From assembly GCA_025937815.1 (NCBI GenBank), contig JAICQP010000007.1, forward strand, positions 1 through 34,785: a stretch of DNA of 34,785 nt, read 5' to 3'. Of the stretch, positions 28,412 to 34,785 are shown piece by piece. A program made the translations under genes and the position numbers. Below the pieces are notes generated by a model that did no database searches, was not told the origin of the DNA, and saw only the letters and a list, made by a program, of their open reading frames with translations. Within the stretch, counting starts at the first letter, position 1; each line of letters starts with the position of its first letter. The stretch comes from Gemmatimonadota bacterium. GTDB lineage: Bacteria > Gemmatimonadota > Gemmatimonadetes > JACCXV01 > JAHWKZ01.

Positions 28412-30105
28412 GCGTCGATGGTCTCCAGCGAATGCCGGCCACGGCGCATGGCCGTGACCAGGGCGATCATGGACACGCCGGCGACAGCGGCGAGTCCGCC
28501 CGCAACTCCTCCCCATTCTCCGGCGCCGGGGCTCCATCCTAGCCACCGTGCCCGAAAACTATGATACACGGGCCACGCGAGAACGGTCACCGAAAAGAGC
28601 ACGAGTACAGCGCTCAACATCATGAACAGGATGCCTGCGTAGCCGGCGGCCACCTCGGTACCATCCGCGGCGTCGAACCGCGGATGGACCGCGCCCAGCC
28701 CCACCGCCAGCCCCACGATCGCCGCCGACAGGCAGAAGACTGATGCGATCGACAGCACCGCGAGTAGCGTCGTCGAATGCAGCATCCGATTCGACACGAC
28801 CACGAGCGTCTCGGCGACCACGACGAGCGGCATGAAGCCGCCCCAGAATTTCGCCCATAGGAGCTCGCGCGGCGTCAGCGGGCTCGATCGCAGCATCCAC
28901 AGGGTCCCTCCCTCCAGACTGATCCCGGGCAGCACGAAGCGCGCCGCGAGCGCAGCGACGACCAGCCCTACCAGTCCAACGTTCAGAAACGCCAGGAGGT
29001 TGCGCATGAAGTACCCGGTGCCGCCGGCCGCGTCCAGCGGGAGCACCTTGAAGTTGTAGAGATAGATCGCGATCACGGCCAGCAGCAGGAAGAGCTGTGA
29101 CCACTGCCCCGGGTCGCGGAAGAACGTGGCCGCGTCTTTGACGATGATCGCGCGCATTCCGCGCGGGAACGGCCGGCTCAGCCACGCGCTCGCGCCGCGC
29201 CACCAGGGCTGGCGTGTCCAGCGCACTTCGCGTGATTCCTGGGCCCGGCTGTATCCCGACCGGAAGCCCTCCCGGAAGACGAGCGCCGCCAGCGTGGCCG
29301 CCGTCGCCGCGGCGACGACCAGCGCGCCGCCGTACCACGCGACCGCGTCCCACCTAGGCGCGGCACCGTACAACCCGAGCACCTCGCCCAGCACGCGCGC
29401 CGCCCAGTACGACGGAAGCCAGGGCAGAGTCGGGCTCGACAGCTCGACCAGGTACTCGGCCCACGTTCCGAACTCCTCGGGACGGGTGAATCGCTCCGGC
29501 CGTACCACGCGCGCCATCATCACCGCTCCGATGATGAACAGCAGCGCCACGAGCGACAGCAGGTCCCGCGCGCGCCGCGCCGGGAACAGGTTGACGAGCG
29601 CGACCGAGAACAGCATCCCGATAGCGGCGGTGATCGTCACCATGAGAGCCATGACCATGACGAGCGCGAGATAGTAGGTCGCGCCGGCATCGAACACGCG
29701 CGCGTACGCCAGCCAGATCGGGAGCGCGAGGAAGACGGCGGTCCACGACGCGAAGGTGGCGACCTCCAGCAGCTTGGCGCCGAACAGGCGGCGCAAGGGA
29801 ACCGGCGCGGCGGCGATCAGCTGCAGGTCGTTCGCCAGGAAGCACTGGCTGAGCGCGGTGATCAGGGCCGAGAAGAGCAGGAAGGAGAGCAGGACGAGCA
29901 GCAGGAAGGCCATCAGCTTGACGCCCAGTATGCGTCCCAGGTCGGGATCTACGCGGATGAAATGCTCGAGAATTCGCGCGCTGATCCGGTAGCCGGCGGC
30001 GAGGAAGACCGCCCCCACGGCGGCGAGCACCAGTGGCCTCCCGAGGCCCCCACCCCGCCACTGGCGCCGGGCCGCGAGCAGCCGCGGGGTGAGCAGGGTG
30101 CTCAC
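28408..30105 (-). CDS. ABC exporter permease (two-half, ABC-2-like)
   Basis: The protein has 565 residues with roughly 10-12 hydrophobic helices in two similar halves (for example LVLAAVGAVFLAAGYRI, LMAFLLLVLLSFLLFSALITAL, YYLALVMVMALMVTITAAIGMLFSVALV, then LFLLLAVIAIYLYNF, VGLVGLVVAALAARFVLP, LVVVAETLVVVS). Cytoplasmic coupling-type segments AAPVPLRRLFGAKLLE and RSSPLTPRELLWAKFW occur at equivalent places in each half. This suggests an internally duplicated ABC-2-like permease that works with the ATPase encoded just upstream, with which it overlaps as GTGA. The substrate is unknown. The start is GTG30105. Confidence 0.82.
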   Translation of the reverse strand: MSTLLTPRLLAARRQWRGGGLGRPLVLAAVGAVFLAAGYRISARILEHFIRVDPDLGRILGVKLMAFLLLVLLSFLLFSALITALSQCFLANDLQLIAAAPVPLRRLFGAKLLEVATFASWTAVFLALPIWLAYARVFDAGATYYLALVMVMALMVTITAAIGMLFSVALVNLFPARRARDLLSLVALLFIIGAVMMARVVRPERFTRPEEFGTWAEYLVELSSPTLPWLPSYWAARVLGEVLGLYGAAPRWDAVAWYGGALVVAAATAATLAALVFREGFRSGYSRAQESREVRWTRQPWWRGASAWLSRPFPRGMRAIIVKDAATFFRDPGQWSQLFLLLAVIAIYLYNFKVLPLDAAGGTGYFMRNLLAFLNVGLVGLVVAALAARFVLPGISLEGGTLWMLRSSPLTPRELLWAKFWGGFMPLVVVAETLVVVSNRMLHSTTLLAVLSIASVFCLSAAIVGLAVGLGAVHPRFDAADGTEVAAGYAGILFMMLSAVLVLFSVTVLAWPVYHSFRARWLGWSPGAGEWGGVAGGLAAVAGVSMIALVTAMRRGRHSLETIDA

Positions 30106-30881
30106 TGCGCCGCCTTCGCGGGAGGCCTCAGGAAGTCCTCTTCGATCGCCTCGGGCTCCCCCTCCGTGAGCCGCAGGAACACGGCTTCCAGCGAGCCCTC
30201 GGTCATGGCCTGGATGCGGAGCTCTTCCAGGCTGCCCAGCGCGACCACGAGTCCCTTCTGGACGATCGCCACGCGCGAACAGAGCTGCTCGGCGATCTCG
30301 AGCGTGTGGGTGGACAGGAACACCGTTCGCCCGCCCACGACGAGATCGGCGAGGAGCGTCTTCATGACGCGCGCGCTCCGCGGATCCAGACCCACCATGG
30401 GCTCATCGATGACCAGGATCTCGGGCTCGTGGATCATGGCCGCCGTCAGGGCCAGCTTCTGCCGCATCCCGTGGCTGTAGGACTCGATCAGCTCGTCGGT
30501 CCATTCGGAGAGATCGAACCGCTCGAGCAGCGGCGCGGAGACTCGCGCGACATCCTCGGGGTCCCGCTCATAGAGATGGCCGACGAACTCGAGGAACTCG
30601 CGCGCGGTGAGCTTGGGATAAAGGAAGGCGCGATCGGGCACGTAGCCGACCCGACGCTTGACCTCGCGGGCGCTCTTCACCACGTCGTGGCCGGCGATCC
30701 GGACGGTTCCGGCGGAGGGCAGCAGGAGCCCCGCCAGCACCCGTATCGTGGTCGTTTTGCCGGCGCCGTTCGGGCCGAGGAAGCCGAACAGCTCGCCCGG
30801 CTCGACCTCCAGGTCTATGCCCCTCAGAACTTCGAAGTCCCCGAACGACTTCCTGAGCCCGCGACAGGAGATCGCGTTCAT
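30102..30881 (-). CDS. ABC transporter ATP-binding protein
   Basis: The protein has 259 residues. Walker A GPNGAGKT (36-43), Q-loop region RRVGYVPDRAFLYPKL (Asp replaces the usual Gln), signature SYSHGMRQKLALTAAMIHEP, Walker B ILVIDEPMVGLDP and the H-loop FLSTHTLEIAEQL are all present. The C-terminal extension ending in EGSLEAVFLRLTEGE is typical of ABC-2 exporter ATPases (SLEDVFL motif). Together with the following permease it should form an exporter of lipid, drug or envelope material. ATG30881 overlaps the 5-FTHF cyclo-ligase stop (ATGA). Confidence 0.92.
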   Translation of the reverse strand: MNAISCRGLRKSFGDFEVLRGIDLEVEPGELFGFLGPNGAGKTTTIRVLAGLLLPSAGTVRIAGHDVVKSAREVKRRVGYVPDRAFLYPKLTAREFLEFVGHLYERDPEDVARVSAPLLERFDLSEWTDELIESYSHGMRQKLALTAAMIHEPEILVIDEPMVGLDPRSARVMKTLLADLVVGGRTVFLSTHTLEIAEQLCSRVAIVQKGLVVALGSLEELRIQAMTEGSLEAVFLRLTEGEPEAIEEDFLRPPAKAAQ

Positions 30882-31492
30882 CGGATGGCCTCGCGCTCGG
30901 ATTGCTCGCGAATCGCCCGGCAGGCGATCGTTTCGCCCTCGGTCACGATCCAGTCGACCGGCTCGTCGTGGGGCTCGACGGGCAGAGAATCGAGTATTTG
31001 CAAGGAAAATGCCAATGCCACGCGGGGCGCCGCCGCCCCGGCCAGGAACCGGTCGTAGAGGCCGGCGCCGAATCCGATACGCCAGCCGCGCCGATCGAAC
31101 GCGATCCCCGGGACGAGTACGAGGTCCAGCTCCGCGTCATCGACGAGAGTCGCGCGGGCGGGGTCGGGCTCCCAGAGTCCGCGCGAGCTCTCCACGAGAT
31201 CGTCGAGCGAGCGAATCGCGAAGGAGTCGAGCCCCCGGGGCTTCCACCGGACGCGCGGGCAGACGACGGTCTTTCCCTCCCGAAGCGCGCGCTCGACGAT
31301 CCCGCGGGTGGCGACCTCTCCCTGCACGGCTCCCACGTAGGTGTGAACGAGGGCCGCGTCTTGCCAGACGTCGAGTTCGGCGAGGCGCTCCTCGATCAAC
31401 CGGGACCACGTCTCGCGCTCGGCTGGGTCCAGTGACGCGCGCCGGGCGAGCATTCTCGCGCGGATCGCGGCCTTGGCCTCGGAACCGCTCAG
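30878..31492 (-). CDS. 5-formyltetrahydrofolate cyclo-ligase family protein
   Basis: The protein has 204 residues with the start at CTG31492. 5-FCL motifs are KAAIRARMLARRASLDPAERETWSRLIEERL, TYVGAVQGEVATRGIVERALREGKTVVCPRV, DLVLVPGIAFDRRGWRIGFGAGLYDRFLA (the GxGxGxYD substrate/Mg-ATP loop) and the C-terminal VDWIVTEGETI. The enzyme converts 5-formyl-THF to 5,10-methenyl-THF using ATP. No ATG, GTG or TTG precedes the conserved N-terminus; the CTG overlaps the upstream stop as CTGA, matching the NTGA junctions of the other operon members. ATG31453 is the next alternative but would cut into conserved sequence. The product of the rare CTG start needs proof. Confidence 0.82.
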   Translation of the reverse strand: MSGSEAKAAIRARMLARRASLDPAERETWSRLIEERLAELDVWQDAALVHTYVGAVQGEVATRGIVERALREGKTVVCPRVRWKPRGLDSFAIRSLDDLVESSRGLWEPDPARATLVDDAELDLVLVPGIAFDRRGWRIGFGAGLYDRFLAGAAAPRVALAFSLQILDSLPVEPHDEPVDWIVTEGETIACRAIREQSEREAIR

Positions 31493-32871
31493 GATCGCCG
31501 GACTTCGACCGTCAGGCCGTCGACCGCCACCACCTCCACCGGGTCGCCCGGCTCGAGGACCTCGCCCGCGCGCGCCCGCCACAGCTCGCCGTGGACCAGC
31601 ACCTGCCCCTCGGGATCGAGGCGCCGGCGTACCACCCCGCGCTCGCCTACCAGTCCTTCGCGTCCCGTCGTCGGCTTACTCTTCCACACGCGCCACGCGA
31701 GCCCCATCGCGAAGGCGAAGAAGCCGGCCGTCAGGAGGGCCGCGGGGATGATCACGCTCCAGCTCACGCGCAGGAGCGATCCCGGACTGTCGAACAGCAT
31801 CGTTCCGCCCAGCACGAACGCGATGACGCCGCCCACCGTCAGGAGCCCGTGGCTCACGACCTTCACCTCCGCGATGAAGAGGATGAGCGAGAACAGGATG
31901 AGCAGGACGCCGGCGTAGTTGACCGGCAGGGCCTGGAGCGCGAAGAAGGCCAGGAGCAGCGAGATCCCGCCTACCACTCCGGGCAGGATGGCTCCCGGGT
32001 TCATGAGCTCGAAGAAGATCCCGTAGATCCCGATCATCATCAGGATGAACGCGATGTTGGGATTGGCGATCGTGTCGAGGATCCGGAAGCGCAGTCCCGG
32101 CTCGATCGTTCGCACCTCGGCGCCGGCCGTACGCAAGGTCGCCCTCCTGTCGAACACCTCGACCTCGCGTCCGTCGATCCGCTCCAGGAGCTCCGGCAGG
32201 CCCGCCGCTACGAGGTCGACTACGTCCTGCTCGAGCGCTTCCGACTCGGTCACCGAGACCCCCTCGGTCACCGCGGTCTCGGCCCAGTCGGCGTTGCGTC
32301 CGCGCCGCTCCGCGATGGTGCGGATGAACGCCACAGTGTCGTTGAGGATCTTCCGTTCGAGCGGATCGCCTCCCGTGCGCTCGATCGCGCTGTCCGCCGG
32401 GGCGGGGCCCCCCGGCAGACCGCCCCCGCCCATCGAGACCGGCGTTGCGGCGCCGATGTTCGTGCCCGGAGCCATGGCGGCGACGTGCGCGGCGAGCGTC
32501 AGGAACACGCCGGCCGAGCCGGCCCGGGCCCCCGAGGGCGCGACGTACACGACGATCGGGACCCGGCTGGCCATCATCGCCTGAACGATCTCGCGGGTAG
32601 ACTCGACCAGGCCGCCCGGCGTGTCGAGCAGGATCACCAGGGCCTCGGCGCCGCTCTCGTCGGCCTCCTCGATGGCATCCTGGATGAACTCGGCGGACGC
32701 GGGAGAGATCGCGCCGTCGATGACGATCCGCACGATCCCGCCGCCGCCGGGCTGCGCGCTCGTCTCCTCTGCGGGCGGGGAGTGTTCGCCCGTGTCCTGG
32801 GCGGTCGCGGAGAGCGCCGCCAGAAGCCCCGCTACGGCCAGCGCGGGGCCGAGGGCTCGGGGAATGCGCAC
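31489..32871 (-). CDS. NfeD-family membrane serine protease (ClpP-like + NfeD)
   Basis: The protein has 460 residues. GTG32871 gives the signal peptide MRIPRALGPALAVAGLLAALSATAQ. Residues ~45-235 are a ClpP/crotonase-like domain with APSGARAGSAGVFLTLAAHVAAMAPGTNIGAATPV (probable nucleophile Ser119) and ERKILNDTVAFI (probable general-base Lys174), the Ser-Lys dyad of the NfeD1b/1510-N type. Three or four transmembrane helices follow (IAFILMMIGIYGIFFELM, ILPGVVGGISLLLAFFAL, VLLILFSLILFIAEV, VIIPAALLTAGFFAFAMGLAW). A C-terminal OB-fold NfeD domain (GLVGERGVVRRRLDPEGQVLVHGELWRARA) completes it. It probably cleaves membrane-associated proteins with stomatin-like partners. It is the first gene of the operon with a leaderless-type promoter (TATACT-N6-GTG). 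Confidence 0.88.
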   Translation of the reverse strand: MRIPRALGPALAVAGLLAALSATAQDTGEHSPPAEETSAQPGGGGIVRIVIDGAISPASAEFIQDAIEEADESGAEALVILLDTPGGLVESTREIVQAMMASRVPIVVYVAPSGARAGSAGVFLTLAAHVAAMAPGTNIGAATPVSMGGGGLPGGPAPADSAIERTGGDPLERKILNDTVAFIRTIAERRGRNADWAETAVTEGVSVTESEALEQDVVDLVAAGLPELLERIDGREVEVFDRRATLRTAGAEVRTIEPGLRFRILDTIANPNIAFILMMIGIYGIFFELMNPGAILPGVVGGISLLLAFFALQALPVNYAGVLLILFSLILFIAEVKVVSHGLLTVGGVIAFVLGGTMLFDSPGSLLRVSWSVIIPAALLTAGFFAFAMGLAWRVWKSKPTTGREGLVGERGVVRRRLDPEGQVLVHGELWRARAGEVLEPGDPVEVVAVDGLTVEVRRS

Positions 32872-32883
32872 GAGGTGAGTATA
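32872..32883 (-). promoter_or_regulatory. -10 element of a leaderless five-gene operon
   Basis: On the minus strand TATACT (32878-32883) is followed by exactly 6 nt (32872-32877) and then GTG32871. It matches the consensus -10 in five of six positions and there is no Shine-Dalgarno. The -35 (GGCAAC at 17 nt) is weak. Confidence 0.55.
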
Positions 32884-32900
32884 GCGCGCCGGGAGAGCGG

Positions 32901-32929
32901 TTGCCGTGTCCCCGACCGCGTCCGATATT
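32901..32929 (+). promoter_or_regulatory. Promoter of the gamma-glutamyltransferase gene
   Basis: TTGCCG (32901-32906), a 17-nt spacer and GATATT (32924-32929), 11 nt before ATG32941. The predicted leader is only about 5 nt. It is back to back with the promoter of the NfeD operon in a 69-bp divergent region. Confidence 0.5.
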
Positions 32930-32940
32930 CGCTCCCTCCC

Positions 32941-34641
32941 ATGAGACAACTCCTCCTCCTCGGCGCGCTATGCCTCTTCCTGGCCGCGCCTGCGACTGCG
33001 CAGCAGGACCGGTGGTGGGGGCCGGCGGTCGCCGACAGCGCGATGGTCGTGAGCGCGAAGGCCGAGGCGACGCGGGTCGGCCTCGACATCCTGCGCCGCG
33101 GCGGGAACGCCGTCGACGCGGCGATCGCCGTCCACTTCGCGCTGGCGGTCACGCTCCCGTCGGCGGGTAACATCGGTGGGGGCGGCTTCATGGTCGTCCG
33201 GCAGACCGACGGCGCCGTTCACACCTACGACTACCGCGAGCGCGCGCCGCTCGCCGCCACCGAGGACATGTACCTCGACGCGGAGGGCAATCCGGTCGAA
33301 GGGCTGTCGTGGTACGGCTGGAAGGCGATCGGGACTCCCGGGTCCGTAGCCGGCATGGCGCTCGTGCACGAACGCCATGGGACCATTCCGTGGAGGGAAC
33401 TGGTCGAGCCCGCCGTTCGGCTGGCGGAGGAGGGTTTCGTCGTCGATCCCCACACCTGGAGCTCGCTCGAGGGCGATGCGGAGGACATCCGGCGCTTCCC
33501 GGGGGCCGCCGCCATCCTGTTCCCCGATGGGCATCCGCCGGCGATCGGCTCGGTCCTGCGCCAGCCAGCGCTCGCCCGGACCCTGCGCCTCATCGCCGAG
33601 GGCGGCGCCGACGTGTTCTACCGGGGCGAGATCGCCGATTCGATCGCCAACGCGATGGCGGCCAACGGCGGCCTCGTCACGAAGGAGGACCTCGCGGCCT
33701 ACGAGGCCAAGGAGCGCCCGCCCGTCACGTTCGACTACCGCGGGTACACGATCCACTCGATGGGGCCGCCCTCCTCCGGCGGGCTGACGATGATGTGGCT
33801 CCTCGAGCAGCTCGAGACGTTCGACATGTCGAGGTACTCGTTCCACTCCGCCGCATCGGTCCACCGGATCGTGGAGGCCATGCGGCGGGCGTACGGGGAG
33901 CGCAACATCCTGCTCGGAGACCCCGACCATACGGATATACCCGCGGAAGCGTGGGAGGAAGGCTACGGCACCGCGCTCGCCGCCACGATCGACACGCTAC
34001 GGGCTACGCCGTCCGCGGAGATCCGGCCGGAGCTGTTCGCGGCTGTCATTCCCGACGAATCGACCGAGACCACGCACTTCTCCATCGTCGCGCCCGACGG
34101 CTCCGCCGTCGCCTCCACGACCACGATCAACGGGGGCTTCGGCTCCTACATGACGGTGGCGGGGTTCTTCCTCAACAACGAGATGGACGATGCCACGATC
34201 AAGCCCGGCGTCGCCAACGCCTATGGCCTCGTACAGGGGCGCGCCAATGCGATCGAGCCGGGCAAGCGGCCGCTCTCGGCCATGACTCCGACCATCGTCG
34301 AGAAGGACGGGCGCGTGAAGTACGTCGTCGGCACTCCGGGAGGCTCGACGATCATCACGAGCGTGGCCCAGGTCCTGATCGACGCGATCGACTACGGGAT
34401 GACGCTGGCGGAAGCCAACGATGCGAAGCGCATCCACCACCAGCACCTTCCCGATCGGATCTACGTCGAGCCCTTCGGCCTGTCGCAGGATACCGTCGAC
34501 CGCCTGACCGCCCAGGGCCACCAGGTCCAGTTCCGCGGCGGCTACTCGGGACGCGTGGAGACGATCGAGGTCGATTTCGAGCACGGGTTCCTGTTCGGCC
34601 GCAGCGATCTCCGCGGAGGCGGGCTCGCCGACGGCTTCTGA
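32941..34641 (+). CDS. ggt: Gamma-glutamyltransferase (periplasmic)
   Basis: The protein has 566 residues. A signal peptide (MRQLLLLGALCLFLAAPATAQ) is followed by the Ntn-hydrolase GGT fold: MVVSAKAEATRVGLDILRRGGNAVDAAIAVHFALAVT, GNIGGGGFMVVR, YRERAPLAAT and GTPGSVAGMALVHERHG. The small subunit begins at the autoprocessing Thr378 in TETTHFSIVAPDGSAVASTTTING. Downstream come KRPLSAMTPTIV and GTPGGSTIITSVAQVLIDAID, the oxyanion and substrate-binding segments. It should self-cleave into two subunits and hydrolyse or transfer the gamma-glutamyl group of glutathione and related peptides. The length is normal for the family. An ABC exporter gene starts 8 nt after its stop. Confidence 0.95.
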   Translation: MRQLLLLGALCLFLAAPATAQQDRWWGPAVADSAMVVSAKAEATRVGLDILRRGGNAVDAAIAVHFALAVTLPSAGNIGGGGFMVVRQTDGAVHTYDYRERAPLAATEDMYLDAEGNPVEGLSWYGWKAIGTPGSVAGMALVHERHGTIPWRELVEPAVRLAEEGFVVDPHTWSSLEGDAEDIRRFPGAAAILFPDGHPPAIGSVLRQPALARTLRLIAEGGADVFYRGEIADSIANAMAANGGLVTKEDLAAYEAKERPPVTFDYRGYTIHSMGPPSSGGLTMMWLLEQLETFDMSRYSFHSAASVHRIVEAMRRAYGERNILLGDPDHTDIPAEAWEEGYGTALAATIDTLRATPSAEIRPELFAAVIPDESTETTHFSIVAPDGSAVASTTTINGGFGSYMTVAGFFLNNEMDDATIKPGVANAYGLVQGRANAIEPGKRPLSAMTPTIVEKDGRVKYVVGTPGGSTIITSVAQVLIDAIDYGMTLAEANDAKRIHHQHLPDRIYVEPFGLSQDTVDRLTAQGHQVQFRGGYSGRVETIEVDFEHGFLFGRSDLRGGGLADGF

Positions 34642-34649
34642 GAGAACGG

Positions 34650-34785
34650 GTGACGTCCCACCCTCTCTCGCCCCTCATCCCGTTTCTGGGACCGTACCGC
34701 CGCCCGATCGCACTGGGCGCCGCGGCGATCGCCGTCAGCGCGGTGCTCGGCGGACTCGAGCCCTACATCGTCAAGCTGGCCATCG
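34650..34785 (+). CDS. ABC exporter (MsbA-like, fused permease-ATPase), N-terminus only
   Basis: GTG34650 lies 8 nt after the ggt stop, and the frame is open to the window edge. The visible ~45 residues (PLSPLIPFLGPYRRPIALGAAAIAVSAVLGGLEPYIVKLAI) match the beginning of type-IV ABC exporters, where L-x-PYRR/KxxxLG enters the first transmembrane helix and xxPYLVKxxID ends it. The ATP-binding domain would be outside the window. The substrate is unknown. Confidence 0.7.
   Translation, partial: MTSHPLSPLIPFLGPYRRPIALGAAAIAVSAVLGGLEPYIVKLAI

Noticed and set aside
30658-32940. Long plus-strand extension upstream of ggt
   Set aside because: It is antisense to the ABC/cyclo-ligase/NfeD operon. The signal peptide and promoter place the ggt start at 32941.
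1-34785. tRNA, rRNA, riboswitch or insertion-sequence genes
   Set aside because: No cloverleaf, rRNA core sequence, known aptamer core or transposase motif was recognised by eye. A covariance-model scan would be needed to exclude small RNAs.

Overview
The window is high-GC, gene-dense bacterial DNA (roughly 70% G+C by eye) from a diderm. The envelope genes show this: a Kdo/LPS-core kinase, a family-9 heptosyltransferase-like enzyme, two PBP4-type carboxypeptidases and several outer-membrane barrel proteins. The combination of a DUF5916 barrel protein, a BlaI/BlaR1 pair, DUF4097 proteins behind an ECF sigma factor, M28-PDZ peptidases and leaderless promoters is what I would expect of Gemmatimonadota or a close relative. 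That placement is inference, because no rRNA or marker tree is available here. No rRNA, tRNA, CRISPR array, transposase or phage gene was found.

Layout. 1-2615: the end of a GNAT acetyltransferase and a Pcm/erythromycin-esterase fusion. 2605-3797: a CsbD-like basic protein and an outer-membrane protein whose start codon sits inside a DtxR/MntR-like palindrome. 3855-6375: a divergent pair, a PD40 beta-propeller lipoprotein and an M28-PDZ aminopeptidase. 6377-9382 (minus): an operon of ECF sigma, zinc-finger anti-sigma and two DUF4097 proteins. 9513-10567: a small lipoprotein and an NTF2-like secreted protein. 10755-15149 (minus): blaI, blaR1 and a DUF5916 barrel gene, preceded by a strong promoter overlapping a tandem palindromic operator.

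15345-21345 (plus): a cell-envelope cluster of GT2, DUF3108, a deoxyhypusine-synthase-like protein, DacB lipoprotein, Kdo-type kinase and GT9. The last four form a tight operon with 4-8 nt overlaps. The kinase reading frame is broken at a run of ten A residues. 21276-23302 (minus): a CPBP-type membrane protease and a PDZ protein. 23383-25505 (plus): an Mrp-type Fe-S carrier ATPase and a DHH phosphoesterase. 25703-26709: an FG-GAP-like secreted protein and a membrane-anchored HicB-like protein. 26876-32871 (minus): a five-gene operon (NfeD/ClpP-class protease, 5-FTHF cyclo-ligase, ABC ATPase, ABC permease, second DacB) in which every junction is an NTGA overlap. 32941-34785 (plus): gamma-glutamyltransferase and the start of an ABC exporter.

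Three non-coding features stand out. First, two ~120-130 bp imperfect hairpin elements (25577-25705 and 26753-26887) share a conserved core and have compensatory base changes in their stems; each lies between convergent genes and abuts or supplies the stop codon of the minus-strand gene. Second, the A10 tract in the kinase gene could be a slippage or phase-variation site. Third, several promoters place a -10 hexamer exactly 6-7 nt before the start codon, implying leaderless mRNAs.
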